This document shows, piece by piece, positions 53,859-64,000 of a DNA stretch of 64,000 nt. The stretch is from Terana coerulea (lineage: Eukaryota > Basidiomycota > Agaricomycetes > Polyporales > Phanerochaetaceae). Under the pieces are notes generated by a model that was given only the letters and a program-made list of their open reading frames with translations, did not search any database and was not told where the DNA came from. The stretch lies in contig JAKOGH010000833.1 in assembly GCA_024811115.1 (NCBI GenBank), positions 169,964 to 233,963 on the forward strand, written 5' to 3'. The position numbers and the translations under genes are program-made. Every line of letters starts with the position of its first letter. The first letter of the stretch is position 1.

Positions 53859-56197
53859 ATGCTGAGAATACTGCGCCATGCTTCGGCTGTACTCGCTCTG
53901 GCTGCCCCCGCCCTTTGCCTGTGGCCGATTCCTCGCTCGCTTCAGACGGGTTCGACTCCTCTCATCTTAGCCAACAATTTCGAGGTTGTCGGCCTGCACG
54001 ACTCGCCTCCGGACCTCAATGCAGCAATCTCTCGCACCATGGGCTACCTCAAGAACGACAAATTGCAGCGTCTGGTGGTGGGTCGCGCTGCCGCCGACAA
54101 GAGGAAGGTCGATCATGCACCGCAAATCCGTAGCCTCGTTCTGTCTATCTCTCATGGCTCGCAAGTGAAGAGCATCGCTGAAGAGTCAGTTGCTCCAGTC
54201 GGCTCTAGGAGGGAAGAGTACGCTTTGGAAATCCCGTCCGACGGCTCCGCTGCCACCTTGTCCGCCAACTCGACATTAGGCTTGCTCAGGGGCCTCACAA
54301 CATTCGAGCAGTTATGGTATGACATCGACGGGGAAACCACATACACTCTAAATGCACCAATTCTCGTGTCTGACTCTCCTGCTTTTGTACGTGCTTCTCG
54401 CAAACGTTTCGCAGAGTGGTGATCTGATGCACCGTTGCAGCCGTACCGAGGCTTCATGCTGGATACGTCTCGAAACTTGTGAGTTTATCGTTACGTCTGC
54501 GCATTTGCTGACTCACCAATATACTTTGCAGCTTTCCGGTTTCAGACATCAAACGCACCCTCGATGCTATGACCTGGACGAAGGTATGTAGGCTACTTCA
54601 GAATGTCTTGATTTGACTGAATTGTATATCTTGCTTAGATGAATCAGCTCCATTGGCACGTAACCGATAGCCAGAGCTTTCCGTTGGAAGTGCCCGGCTT
54701 CACCGAAGTTACAGACAAGGGAGCGTACTCGTCTTCAATGATCTACACACTGACGGACGTTCAAGACATATTGTCGTACGCTGCGGAGGTGTGTTCGTAA
54801 GCATTTCAGCATTCCATTTGCACAGCTAAGCTATTTCCATTTCGGTAGCGCGGTATCGACATTCTACTCGTGAGTTCAAGTTGCTCATCTCGCTATAAAG
54901 GGTCGGCGCACTGACTTGCATAATAGGAGATAGACACGCCAGGTCATACAGCCATCATCGCTGAATCTCATCCAGAACACGTTGCATGCTACATCGCATC
55001 GCCATGGCAGACCTTCGCCAATGGTAGGTCTTCAACGCATCACGTTTATACCTACCTTCACGTTCTTCATCCGGTACTAGAGCCTCCAGCTGGGCAGTTG
55101 CGATTCGCGTCCCCCGCCACCGTGAACTTCACCACCGAGCTAATCGCCGCTACCGCCAAAATGTTTCCGTCGGCTATGTTCAACACGGGCGGCGACGAGC
55201 TGAAAATTCCGTGCTACGACCAGGATCCAGAAACTCAGCAGATCTTGAACTCTACGGGGCAGACTTTAGAGCAAGCCCTCGATGTCTTCACGCGGTCGAC
55301 GCATGGGGCGCTAGCGAAGCTGGGGAAGACGCCTGTCGTGTCAGAAGGTATGAGACGTCCCCTTTCTTACCGTCTTATTGAAATTCATATTGACCCGTTG
55401 TCGACAGACATTGTCCTGCAGCATAATTTGACGCTTATGAATGACACTATCGTGAAGTAAGTACCATCTGACAATGCCGACCCATTATTGAGATTCATCT
55501 TTGTCAGAGTCTGGAGATCCTCCGCCAATGCTGTCACTGTTGCTGCCAAGAATTTCCGAATCATACAAGCGCCATCGGACTACTTTTACCTGGTGAGTTA
55601 CTCGAGTTCTTTCTAGCGAGTTGAACCCTCAACGATCTTCTAGGACTGCGGTGCGGGAGAGTGGATCGGGACAGATCCCTCTGGGTACGTTTCTGTTGTA
55701 TCGCTCAAACCTGTTTACTGACAAATGTCTACTCCTCAGCAACAGCTGGTGTGACCCTTTCAAGACCTGGCAGCGGGTATGTTCCTTCATCTGCACATGC
55801 GAAACGTACTAACCAACCCCGTTCTCGCACAGTCGTACACCTACGACCCGCTTGCGAATCTAACCGAGTCTCAGCACCATCTGGTGCTTGGCGGTACGTC
55901 GTCTCTTCCTGGTCCAACGATGAAACCTAACACCATGAAACAGGGCAGCAGCCGCTTTGGACGGAGCAGTCATCTCCAGAGAACCTCGACTCTATCGTCT
56001 GGCCCCGCGCGGCGGCTTCCGCCGAGGTTTTCTGGACTGGGCCTACTTTGTCGGACGGGTCGCCGCGAAACGTGTTGTCTGCACTACCGCGGTTGCACGA
56101 CCTGCGGTTCAGAATGGTGCAGCGGGGCGTAAAGGCGATCGCGCTTCAGCCGCTATGGTGTGCGCTCCGGCCTGGGCTATGTGACCTGAACTCGTAA
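53859..56197 (+). CDS. GH20 beta-N-acetylhexosaminidase
   Basis: Releases terminal N-acetylhexosamines from chitin oligomers and glycans outside the cell. A signal peptide (MLRILRHASAVLALAAPALC) is followed by the GH20b N-terminal domain (WPIPRSLQTGSTPLILANNF, STLGLLRGLTTFEQLWY). The catalytic barrel follows: PYRGFMLDTSRNFF, NQLHWHVTDSQSFPLEVPGF, GIDILLEIDTPGHT, MFNTGGDELKIPC (catalytic Asp-Glu), VWRSSANAVTVAAKNF, DYFYLDCGAGEWIGTDPSG and WPRAAASAEVFWTGPT. It ends RPGLCDLNS. About twelve exons, with no frameshift noticed. The residue after PVV is Ser in PVVSED, where I expect Trp in this family (PVVWEE), which may be a real substitution or an error. Confidence 0.93.
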
Positions 56198-56356
56198 CTG
56201 CCCCGTACGCATTCATATTAGTGAAGCGTTGTCAAAAGCAGACGGCGGCACTACTGGGCTGAGAGTTGAATATGCATATGAATTGTTTGAACCACAGTCG
56301 GTCAATGGATACATCAGAAGCGTATACCAGCAGAAGTGGTTAAGTATCCTAAGTGG

Positions 56357-58759
56357 TCACAGAGGATTTTTAAATCCTAATTGAGTAAGGAACACCGTAC
56401 CTTCCTTCCTGTAGGTGTCGGAGGTAAAAGTAATAGGCGTCGGGCCGTCAAGAAGGGTCATAAGGCGCGGCTCCTCGACGCTGTACTTCGACCAGCGAGG
56501 AACCGTCTTTCCATTCGGGTCAAGGTGGTTGACGAAGTTGATGAGGTAGTCGGTGAAGTCAGATCCTCCGAACGTAAACGATAAGTCGGAGCCATGGAAC
56601 TGCAGTTGGACGAAAGAGTTAGTGGCTATCGTTTTGCACTGGTCGCATAACTCACTGAGCCGACGTCGGTGCTGTTCTTGAATCTCTTACTCACTGCGAG
56701 ATCGAGAAAGAAGTTAGTCCACTCTGGAACACAATAGTGAAGCATATCAAACACTTACGGTAGGACCATGTGTTCTGCTTGTGCGACCGTTGCTGCAAGA
56801 AGAACCGTCTTGGGGCCTGAAATATACCATCGCCTTGAATCGCTGCGATACGCTTGTACTCAGGAGTAATGGCGTTTGCTGTCCCAGTGTCAAACGGTGA
56901 ACCCTGCGTCACATCTCCCGGATACAGTCGGAACAATTCATCGAGATCTGCAGGAGTACTGTTAGGGAAGTACGTCGAAGCCAGCCAGCTTCGGGCTCCG
57001 GATTCCGTAGCGCTGTGGTAGAGAGTTGAGCGTGCGGTGTATGACTCGAAGTGCGGTAGCTCACGTGATATTGAGGGTTGATAAGGAGAAGATCGTGCCT
57101 TCGTCGTCGCAGTCCTGGAGTACGGCAATTAGTGCCATGTAAGAGAGCATGACAAGGTACGACTGACTCCAGTAACAAACGGCACAGGTGCGACTCGACC
57201 TTCGAGCACAAGTACTTGAGGATCACTCTTGATAACATTGCCATCCACCCTTGGGGTCCAGGCCAGGTTGAGGGACTATATGATAGACTTTGAGCGAGTG
57301 GACAAAAACAGGAGCTTCTATTCCTTACCTTGTTTGAGAAGATAGACGGCGACGCGTCCATGGCTGTTCGCAATACGGCGAATGGAACTGTCCTAAGACA
57401 CTGTAGCTTGTCCGTAGAGCCTTCGCATCCTGTGGCTGCTACGACAGCGTCGAAAAATACCTGACCGTGCGTGATGTCCCCGAGCGGAAGTGGGGAGCCG
57501 GACTGCATGAATGCACCGTGGAAGAGACCTTCCGGGTCCCCGTTGTTGATCAGCATATGTGATGCGACGGAGATTGCACCTGCGGATTCTCCCCAGCTAC
57601 GGAGTGTCATCAGCTATCAAAACATGATAGTCACAAGGCAGCGCTTACATGGTGACCTTCGTCGGATCTCCGTTAAATGTGTGAATGTATTTTTGTATCC
57701 ATCGAAAGGCCAGTCGCTCTACACACAGCTGATCAGAACAGAAGTGAAAAAAAACACTCGATGCACTCACGGTCCTGAAGTCCGAGGTTGCCGAGACCTG
57801 CCGCTTTAACTTCCCTTACTTCCGGGGAATCCGAGAACTGAGACAAGGCCATACAATTAAGCTTAGAGACATCGGAATATATAACCGTGAATTGTTACCA
57901 GAGAGTCTACACGTATCAGGATTAGTGGTGGTAGCAGAAGAGGCGTCAGGGTGACCAACCTGTAATTCATGCTGACGACGACTATGGGCTCGCCCAACTC
58001 CACTGAACGCTTGACGATCGTCGACGGGTCGTTCCTGTAATTTAGTTAGCATCAAAGCCACAATACGTCTCAGATACACCATACAAAGCACTGGAGCCAG
58101 TCTCAAATCCGCCTAGGGAAGATCAACGCGTATTAGATTCGGACTCATCATGAAGTCAATTCGCTTCGAATACATGCCTCCATATATCCACTGGTGAGTC
58201 AGGGTTTGAATGATACGCAGTTGGGCTATAGTTAAAGTTGAAACGTACGACAAGAATAGGCAGCTTGGTGCCTGCCGGAGTGCCAGAAGGCGTGAATACA
58301 TTGATGGTAAGACCTAAAGATAACCGTGAGATGCAAGCACGAACAGAATCAATCCTCTGCTGACAGTCCTCGCCATCAGAAAGGGGCGGACCGGCTCCCC
58401 CAAGGATTTTGGTGATGTTTCCAAGCTGGCTGGGAAGGGCCGTCGTTTGTTGAGGGCAGGAGAGGCCGAAAGCCGTCGCGTTCTGGACGCCGGTGTACGG
58501 GTCATTTGGGACTGGAAGTCGAAGGCGCAGGTCGTTGATCCTGTCGAAAGATGTGAGCACCGAATGCACTACGCAGCTAGTGAGGCGCGGCATACGGAGG
58601 TTTGGCAAAGGGGATCCCAAGGAACTTGCTGAGAGTGCCATTCGCGACTCCAAAGAACGTGCCATTGTCCAGTCGGACGGTCGGTGAGCCCGCGCAAAAT
58701 GCAGCCGCAGACAGCAGGACTGCTGCAAAGAGGGCAGGTCTCCAACAGCTTGCCAACAT
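56357..58759 (-). CDS. Carboxylesterase type B / lipase, tandem copy 1
   Basis: A secreted alpha/beta-hydrolase (COesterase family) that cleaves carboxyl esters. The start at 58759 gives a signal peptide (MLASCWRPALFAAVLLSAAA) followed by SPTVRLDNGTFFGVANGTLS and FLGIPFAKPP. An intron leads to LRLRLPVPNDPYTGVQNATA and LSCPQQTTAL, then GEDCLTINVFTPSGTPAGTK, WIYGG, the nucleophile elbow WGESAGAISVASHM, GLFHGAFMQSGSPLPLGDI, SPFDTGTANAITPEYKRIAA, GGSDFTDYLIN and NHLDPNG. It ends TQLGFKNPL. Many short introns. I see no frame break. It is in tandem with copies 2 and 3 on the same strand and convergent with the GH20 gene, whose stop is 160 bases away. Confidence 0.9.
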
Positions 58760-59633
58760 AGCGCCGCGCAGTTCAGGATCGAGGGGGTTGTGGGAGGACC
58801 TGTGCAGGAGCTGAGGGATGAGTACCCGGCGCCGATGTAAAGTGAACTCTATCTTTATATGTATACTGCCCAAGAAACGCGTTTGGTGTGGCACTGCTAA
58901 TGTGGATAGTGTGTTTCCCAGCGCGCCACCGCACGCTAGACGTCATATGGCCAATCCTCAGGCTCTACGTGAGTGAGTCATCAAAGTCAGCAGATCATTC
59001 ATCCCATGAGAAGCTGGAAGCTCACAGCAAGTTATTATAAGTGTGGGATAACATATGCGACTATGTAAACCTTTGGCACGAGGATAATGAGCGGCTGACT
59101 CCCCCGAGAGCGGGCGAGTTCATATGCACCACTTCTCCGGGGCCCGGCCGCTGTGACGGCAAGGTAGTCACAGGCTGGCACCCGGTAGCTGGGCCCTACC
59201 TGGTTTTGATAAAATGAAAAGAAAGAAAAGGGGAAATGAAGTAGATGCAAACGCACGTTGTCCTAATATTAATGCGCTTTGGCCTGTAAGTTGGGCGAAC
59301 GAGGAAGGCGTCACCAGAGTGTGAGAGAGAAAGGACTCGGCGTTAGCCTGGCGTTTCAAATCCTTCGTGGCGCTCATGTGGGAATTACAAATTCACAATT
59401 GCCTTCAAGCTTCCGCGACCGGCTGCAACGTTAGCTTCAGGTTCGAATATGTACATGACCTCGCTGCCAAATAATCATCCTGGACCCAAGTTGTACATTT
59501 CAGCTATGCCGGCCGAGAAACCATAATTGTTGACAAGAGGCTTGTATGAGCATATGAATTCTTGGAAACCACAGCCGGTCAATGGATATATCAGAAGCGC
59601 ATACAAGCAGAAGTGGTGAGGTATCCTGAGTGG
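58760..59633. other. Duplicated intergenic spacer
   Basis: The part upstream of copy 1 (to about 59160) is homologous to the region upstream of copy 2 (62150-62465): gagtcatcaaagtcagcagatc and gagcggctgactc occur in both in the same order. 59160-59540 appears unique and contains a ccttcgtggcgct motif. The stretch just before 59634 matches the 3' flank of copy 1. Confidence 0.7.
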
Positions 59634-62043
59634 TCACAGAGGATTTTTGAATCCTAATTGAGTAAGGAGCTCCATACCTTCCTTCCTGTAGGTGTCGGAG
59701 GTAAAAGTAATAGGCGTCGGGCCGTCAAGAAGGGTCATAAGACGCGGCTCCTCGACGCTGTACTTCGACCAGTGAGGAACCGTCTTTCCATTCGGGTCAA
59801 GGTGGTTGGCGAAGTTGATAAGGTAGTCGGTAAAGTCGGATCCTCCAAACGTGAACGACAAGTCGGAACTATGGAACTGCAAGGTCAAAGAAAGAGTTAG
59901 TGGCTATCGTTTTGTGGTGGTCGCATAACTCACAGAGCCGATGTCAGTGCTGTTTTTGAACCTCTTACTCACTACCGGGCCGGACAAGAAGTCAGCCCAG
60001 TCTGGAACACGACAGTGAAACATATCAAACACGTACGGTAGGACCATGTGTTCTGCTTGTGCGACCGTTGCTTCAAGAAGAACCGTCTTGGGGCCTGAAA
60101 TATACCGTCGCCTTGTATTGCTGCGATACGCTTGTACTCAGGAGTAATGGCGTTTGCTGTCCCAGTGTCAAACGGTGAACCCTGCGTCACATCTCCCGGA
60201 TACAGTCGGAACAATTCGTCGAGATCTGCAGGAGTGCTGTTAGGGAAGTACGTCGAAGCAAGCCAGCTCCGGGCTCCGGGTTCCGTAGCGCTGTGGCAGT
60301 GTGTTGAGCGTGCGGTGTATGGCTCGAAGTGCGGTTGCTCACGTGATATTGAGGGTTGACAAGGAGAAGATCGTGCCTTCGTCGTCGCAGTCCTGGAGTA
60401 CGGCAATCAGTTCCATGTAAGAAAGTATAACAGGGTACGACTGACTCCAGTAACAAACGGCACAGGTGCGACTCGACCTTCAAGCACAAGTACTTGAGGA
60501 TCACTTTTGAGAACATTGCCATCTCCCCTTGGGGGTCCAAGCGAGGTTGAGGGACTGTAGTATACAATGTGACCGAGTGGACAAAGACAGGAACTTCTAT
60601 TCCTTACCTTATTTGAGAAGATCGACGGTGACGCGTCCATGGCTGTTCGCAACACGTCGAATGGAACTGTTCTAAGACACTGTAGCTTGTCTGCGGAGCC
60701 TTCACATCCCGTGGCTGCCACAACAGCGTCGAAAAATACCTGGCCGTGCGTGATGTCCCCGAGCTGAAGCGGGAGCCGGACTGCATGAATGCGCCGTGGA
60801 AGAGACCTTCCGGGTCCCCGTTGTTGATCAGCATATGTGATGCGACGGAGATTGCACCTGCGGATTCTCCCCAGCTACGGAGTGCCATCAGGTATCAAAA
60901 CGTGCTAGTCAAAGGGCAGCGCTTACATGGTGACCTTCGTCGGATCTCCGTTAAATGCGTGAATATATTTTTGTACCCACCGAAGGGCCAGTCGTTCTAC
61001 ACACAATCGATCAGACCAGAAGTGAAAAACACCCAATGCACTCACGGTCCTGAAGCCCGAGGTTACCGAGACCTGCCGCTTTCACTTCCCTACTACCGGG
61101 GAATCCGAGAACTGAGATAAGGCCATACAATTAAGCTTAAAAATCTTGGAAAATATAACCGTGAATGGTTACCAGAGAGTCTGCACATGTCGGTATTAGT
61201 AGTGGTAGCAAAAGAGGCGTCAGGGTGACCAACCTGTAATTCATGCTGACGATGACTATGGGCTCGTCCAACTCCACTGAACGCTTGAGGATCGCCGACG
61301 GGTCGTTCCTGCAATGCAATCAGAACCAAGGCTACGATGGGTTTCAAATTCGCCATACAGAGCACTGGAACCAGTCTCGAATCCGCCTGGGGAACATCAA
61401 CGTATATTAGACTTGGACTCATCATGAAGTCAAATCGCTTGGAATACATGCCTCCATATATCCACTGGTGAAATAGGGTTTGAATGATACACAGTTGGGC
61501 TATAGTTGAAGTTCAAACTTACGACAAGAATAGGTATTGGCGCCCGCCCGAGTGCCAGAAGGTGTGAATACATTGATAGTAAGACCTGACGACAAACGTG
61601 AGATGCAAGCACGAGCAGGATCAATCCCTGCTCACAGTCCTCGCCATCAGCAAGGGGCCGACCTGCTCCGCCAATAATTTTGGTGATGTTTTCAAGCTGG
61701 CTGGGAAGAGTCAGGACCGTCGTCTGTTGAGGGCAGGAGAGGCCGAAAGCCGTCGCGTTCTGGACGCCGGTGTACGGGTCATTTGGGACTGGAAGTCGAA
61801 GACGCAGATCGTTGACGCTGTCGAGAAGATGTAAACATGCAATGACGATGTACCGCACAGGTTGTAAGGTGCTACGTACGGAGGTTTGGCAAAGGATATC
61901 CCAAGAAATTTGTTGATAGTCCCATTCGCGAGCCCAAGGAACGTGCCATTGTCCAGTCGGACCGTCGGTGAGCCCAAGCACAGCGCAGCCGTAGCCAGAA
62001 AGCTTGCTTCAAGGAAGACAATTCTCCAATGCATGGAAAACAT
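59634..62043 (-). pseudogene. Carboxylesterase type B, tandem copy 2, two frame breaks
   Basis: Clearly the nearest relative of copy 1. The start at 62043 gives MFSMHWRIVFLEASFLATAA, then SPTVRLDNGTFLGLANGT, FLGISFAKPP, VPNDPYTGVQNATA, WGESAGAISVASHM and a C terminus identical in its last nine residues (TQLGFKNPL). Compared with copy 1, two bases are missing near 61533-61541 (after the SGT of the PSGT motif), and one base is missing near 60770 (GSP.PLG becomes GSRFSSG). Both break the frame in the coding exons. It may be a recent pseudogene, or the sequence may contain errors. If real, the protein would stop before its catalytic serine. Confidence 0.75.
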
Positions 62044-62940
62044 GGTGTAGATTGGATTCGGAAGCGATGTGTATGGAGAGACAGGAGCTGTCAGTGAGAG
62101 ATGTATGCCTGCTTCTAATGCAAAGCCTGGTGGCTCCTACCTTATATACCGCTCCAGCTTAGTTTCTCATGCGCTACTAATGAGGCGCATTGTGACTGTT
62201 TGCGCGCACGACTGTGCGTTGCAGGTCAGATGGTCGATCCATCAGTGTATAGAGGCGTAACTTGTGCGTGAGTCATCAAAGTCAGCAGATCGTTCTGATC
62301 ATGAGAAGTTCAAAGCCCACAGGAATCAAATACATGCGTGAGACAATTGAAGCGATGATGTGTACCTTCGACATGGGAGTCGTGAGCGGCTGACTCGCCG
62401 AGAGCTGGCACTGTGTTCACGATGCACCACCTCTCGGGCCGCGGCCAGAGGCTGTAGAGAACTTCAAGCATCATGTAGACACAAGCTACCGCATCCTTGC
62501 TTTGTTCAATCGGCAGTATATCGTGGGCTGTCGAGTATAGTGGTCACCGTCAGCGACTAGTGAGACTGGTACGAGCAAGATGGAGGGGAAAGGCAATCTC
62601 TGCGTTGGCGATGCTAGCATGGCGCCTATCACTTTGTGGCGCGGCCCACGTGGTTACAAATCTCAGATCTTCTATATCGAGCGCAGGCCCGCGGCTGGGC
62701 AACTTCTCCCATCCGCGGTGAGGATCTCAGCGACTTCCGTTGAGCCCGAGATTAAAGGTCCGTTATGTAAAACAATAGCCACAAAAGTCCATAGCATTCT
62801 CGTCTGCAAGCGTCTGTCTACAGTGCACAGCAATGAAAGCATCCACCACTACTACTGGTCCGCACAGGGTCCACAGGCTCGGAGCCGGCTGCATCAAAAG
62901 GATGTGCGTGTGGTCCACATATGCGCACGGCGAGAGGTGT
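62044..62940. other. Intergenic spacer, partly duplicated
   Basis: 62150-62465 matches the upstream region of copy 1 near 58900-59160. The rest, including a plus frame at 62580-62972, has no recognisable gene. Confidence 0.5.
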
Positions 62941-64000
62941 TTACAGAGGGAACGAGAGAGTCAGATTGGTAAGAAACTTCATCCCTTCCAGTCTGTAAGT
63001 ATCGTCGGTGAGAGTGAGCGCCGTCGGATTGTCGAGGAGCATCAAAAGCTTCGGGTGGGCGACACTGTATTTGGGCCAGGCCGGGACGGTGTTGCCGTTC
63101 GGGTCGAGGTGGTTGGCAAAGTTGATGAGGTAGTCGGTCAAGTCTGAGCCACCGAAAATGATCGGGACGTCCGATATATGGAGCTATAGAACAGGAACGA
63201 GGGTTAGCAGTCGTCGGTGGAAGTGAAGGTCCCTCTTACCGAGCCGAGAGCAGGAGTGCTCTTGCCCCTCTTGCTCACTGAAAAGGTAAGCCCATCAGCT
63301 AAGGTCTCGAACGGAGAACGAAGTACATCACTTACAGAAGGACCAGGTATCCTGCTTGTGCGACCGTTGTTGCAGGAAGAAGCGTCTAGGACCTTGAAAG
63401 ATAAGGTCTCCTTGGATTGACGCAAGACGCTTATACTCAGGTGTTGAGCGTTCGCCGTACCCGTGTCGTAAGGCGATCCTTCTGTGACATTCTGGGGTAC
63501 AACGGAACAGCTCATTAGACCGAGCTGAGAAACTCGTGGTAAGTCGAAGCAATCCAGTCCCGAGCTCCAGCCTCTGTGCCGCTGCACGTCACTGTCAGTA
63601 AGTATGTTGAGCAAAGATGATCGTAATTCTCACGTAAATTGAGTGAAGACAGAGAGAAGATGGTCCCTTCATCGTCCACATCCTTTAATGTGGTAGTCGT
63701 CCTGGTTAATATCAAACTCTGGATCAGAAAATGCCGAACTTACCCCAGTAACAAATGGCACAGACGCCACACTTCCTTCAGCACAAGAGTCTGGGGGCGC
63801 TTCAGGAATTTGCCATCCGCTCGCGGCATCCATGCGAGGTTCAGGGACTGCGACAGACAATACATTAGCCAAAGGCCGTGGGTGGACGAGTAAGTGTAGC
63901 CTTGCCTCATTTGAAAACAGGGAAGGCGATGCGTCCATAGCGCTGAATGGTCTCAAGCGGCACATGCCTTAGACACTCGAGCGTGTCGGCAGAGCCTTGG
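62941..64000 (-). CDS. Carboxylesterase type B, copy 3, 5' part beyond window
   Basis: The C-terminal part only. Running inward from the right edge: LECLRHVPL near 63960, FSAMDASPSLFSNE, VPFVTGVSS, the DDEGTIFSLSSLN segment, GARDWIASTYHEF, YKRLASIQGDLIFQGPRRFF, LQQRSHKQDTWSF, TDYLINFANHLDPNGNTVPA and LTDDTYRLEGMKFL. It ends LTNLTLSFPL at 62941. The order matches copies 1 and 2, but divergence is clearly greater, so it is an older duplicate. The nucleophile elbow and signal peptide lie outside. Splice borders near 63240-63345 and 63590-63650 are approximate. Confidence 0.85.

Overview
The window is nuclear DNA of a filamentous basidiomycete, most likely an Agaricomycete (Polyporales-like, by inference). 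The evidence is many 45-75 base GT-AG introns, first exons of only a few codons, TATA boxes 50-120 bases before the ATG, and basidiomycete-typical families: a DUF6533 seven-helix protein, paired orphan 7TM proteins, UstYa-like proteins, GH16 and GH20 enzymes and tandem carboxylesterases. There are no prokaryotic, viral, CRISPR or rRNA features, and I found no convincing tRNA.

Left part (1-23 kb): gene-poor DNA holding a dispersed set of small multi-exon genes that all end in a CaaX prenylation box. Four are on the plus strand (1023, 4603, 6912 and 8923, ending CCIM, CCIM, CIIA, CIVM). Two are on the minus strand (17670 and 19478, ending CIIM and CTIM). A probable decayed copy lies at 22280. 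A housekeeping island at 11.4-16.6 kb interrupts them: a MIF4G-domain protein, the CCR4-NOT subunit NOT2 and the RNA polymerase III subunit RPC9. Two strong inverted repeats and an ATC microsatellite lie at 20.6-21.4 kb.

Middle part (23.9-48.1 kb): a 2-oxoglutarate/Fe(II) dioxygenase, a DUF6533 7TM protein, an SDR, a GPI-anchored GH16 glucanase, the SAM-domain RNA-binding protein VTS1 and a second SDR. Then comes a block in which two paralogous 7TM genes flank the divergent pair CDC43 (geranylgeranyltransferase-I beta) and FZO1 (mitofusin).

Right part (49-64 kb): two divergent UstYa-like (DUF3328) genes beside a very small secreted peptide gene with a Kex2-type KR site. This arrangement resembles a minimal fungal RiPP (dikaritin-like) locus. 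A single-pass membrane protein, a GH20 hexosaminidase and three tandem carboxylesterases follow; the last runs off the window. The first two esterase units, including part of their promoters, are a roughly 3.28 kb tandem duplication.

Many conserved genes (FZO1, RPC9, VTS1, the dioxygenase, esterase 2) carry 1-2 base frameshifts, often in homopolymers. The essential genes among them are probably intact in the organism and affected by consensus errors. All gene models were built by eye from splice signals and family knowledge, and exon borders should be treated as proposals.
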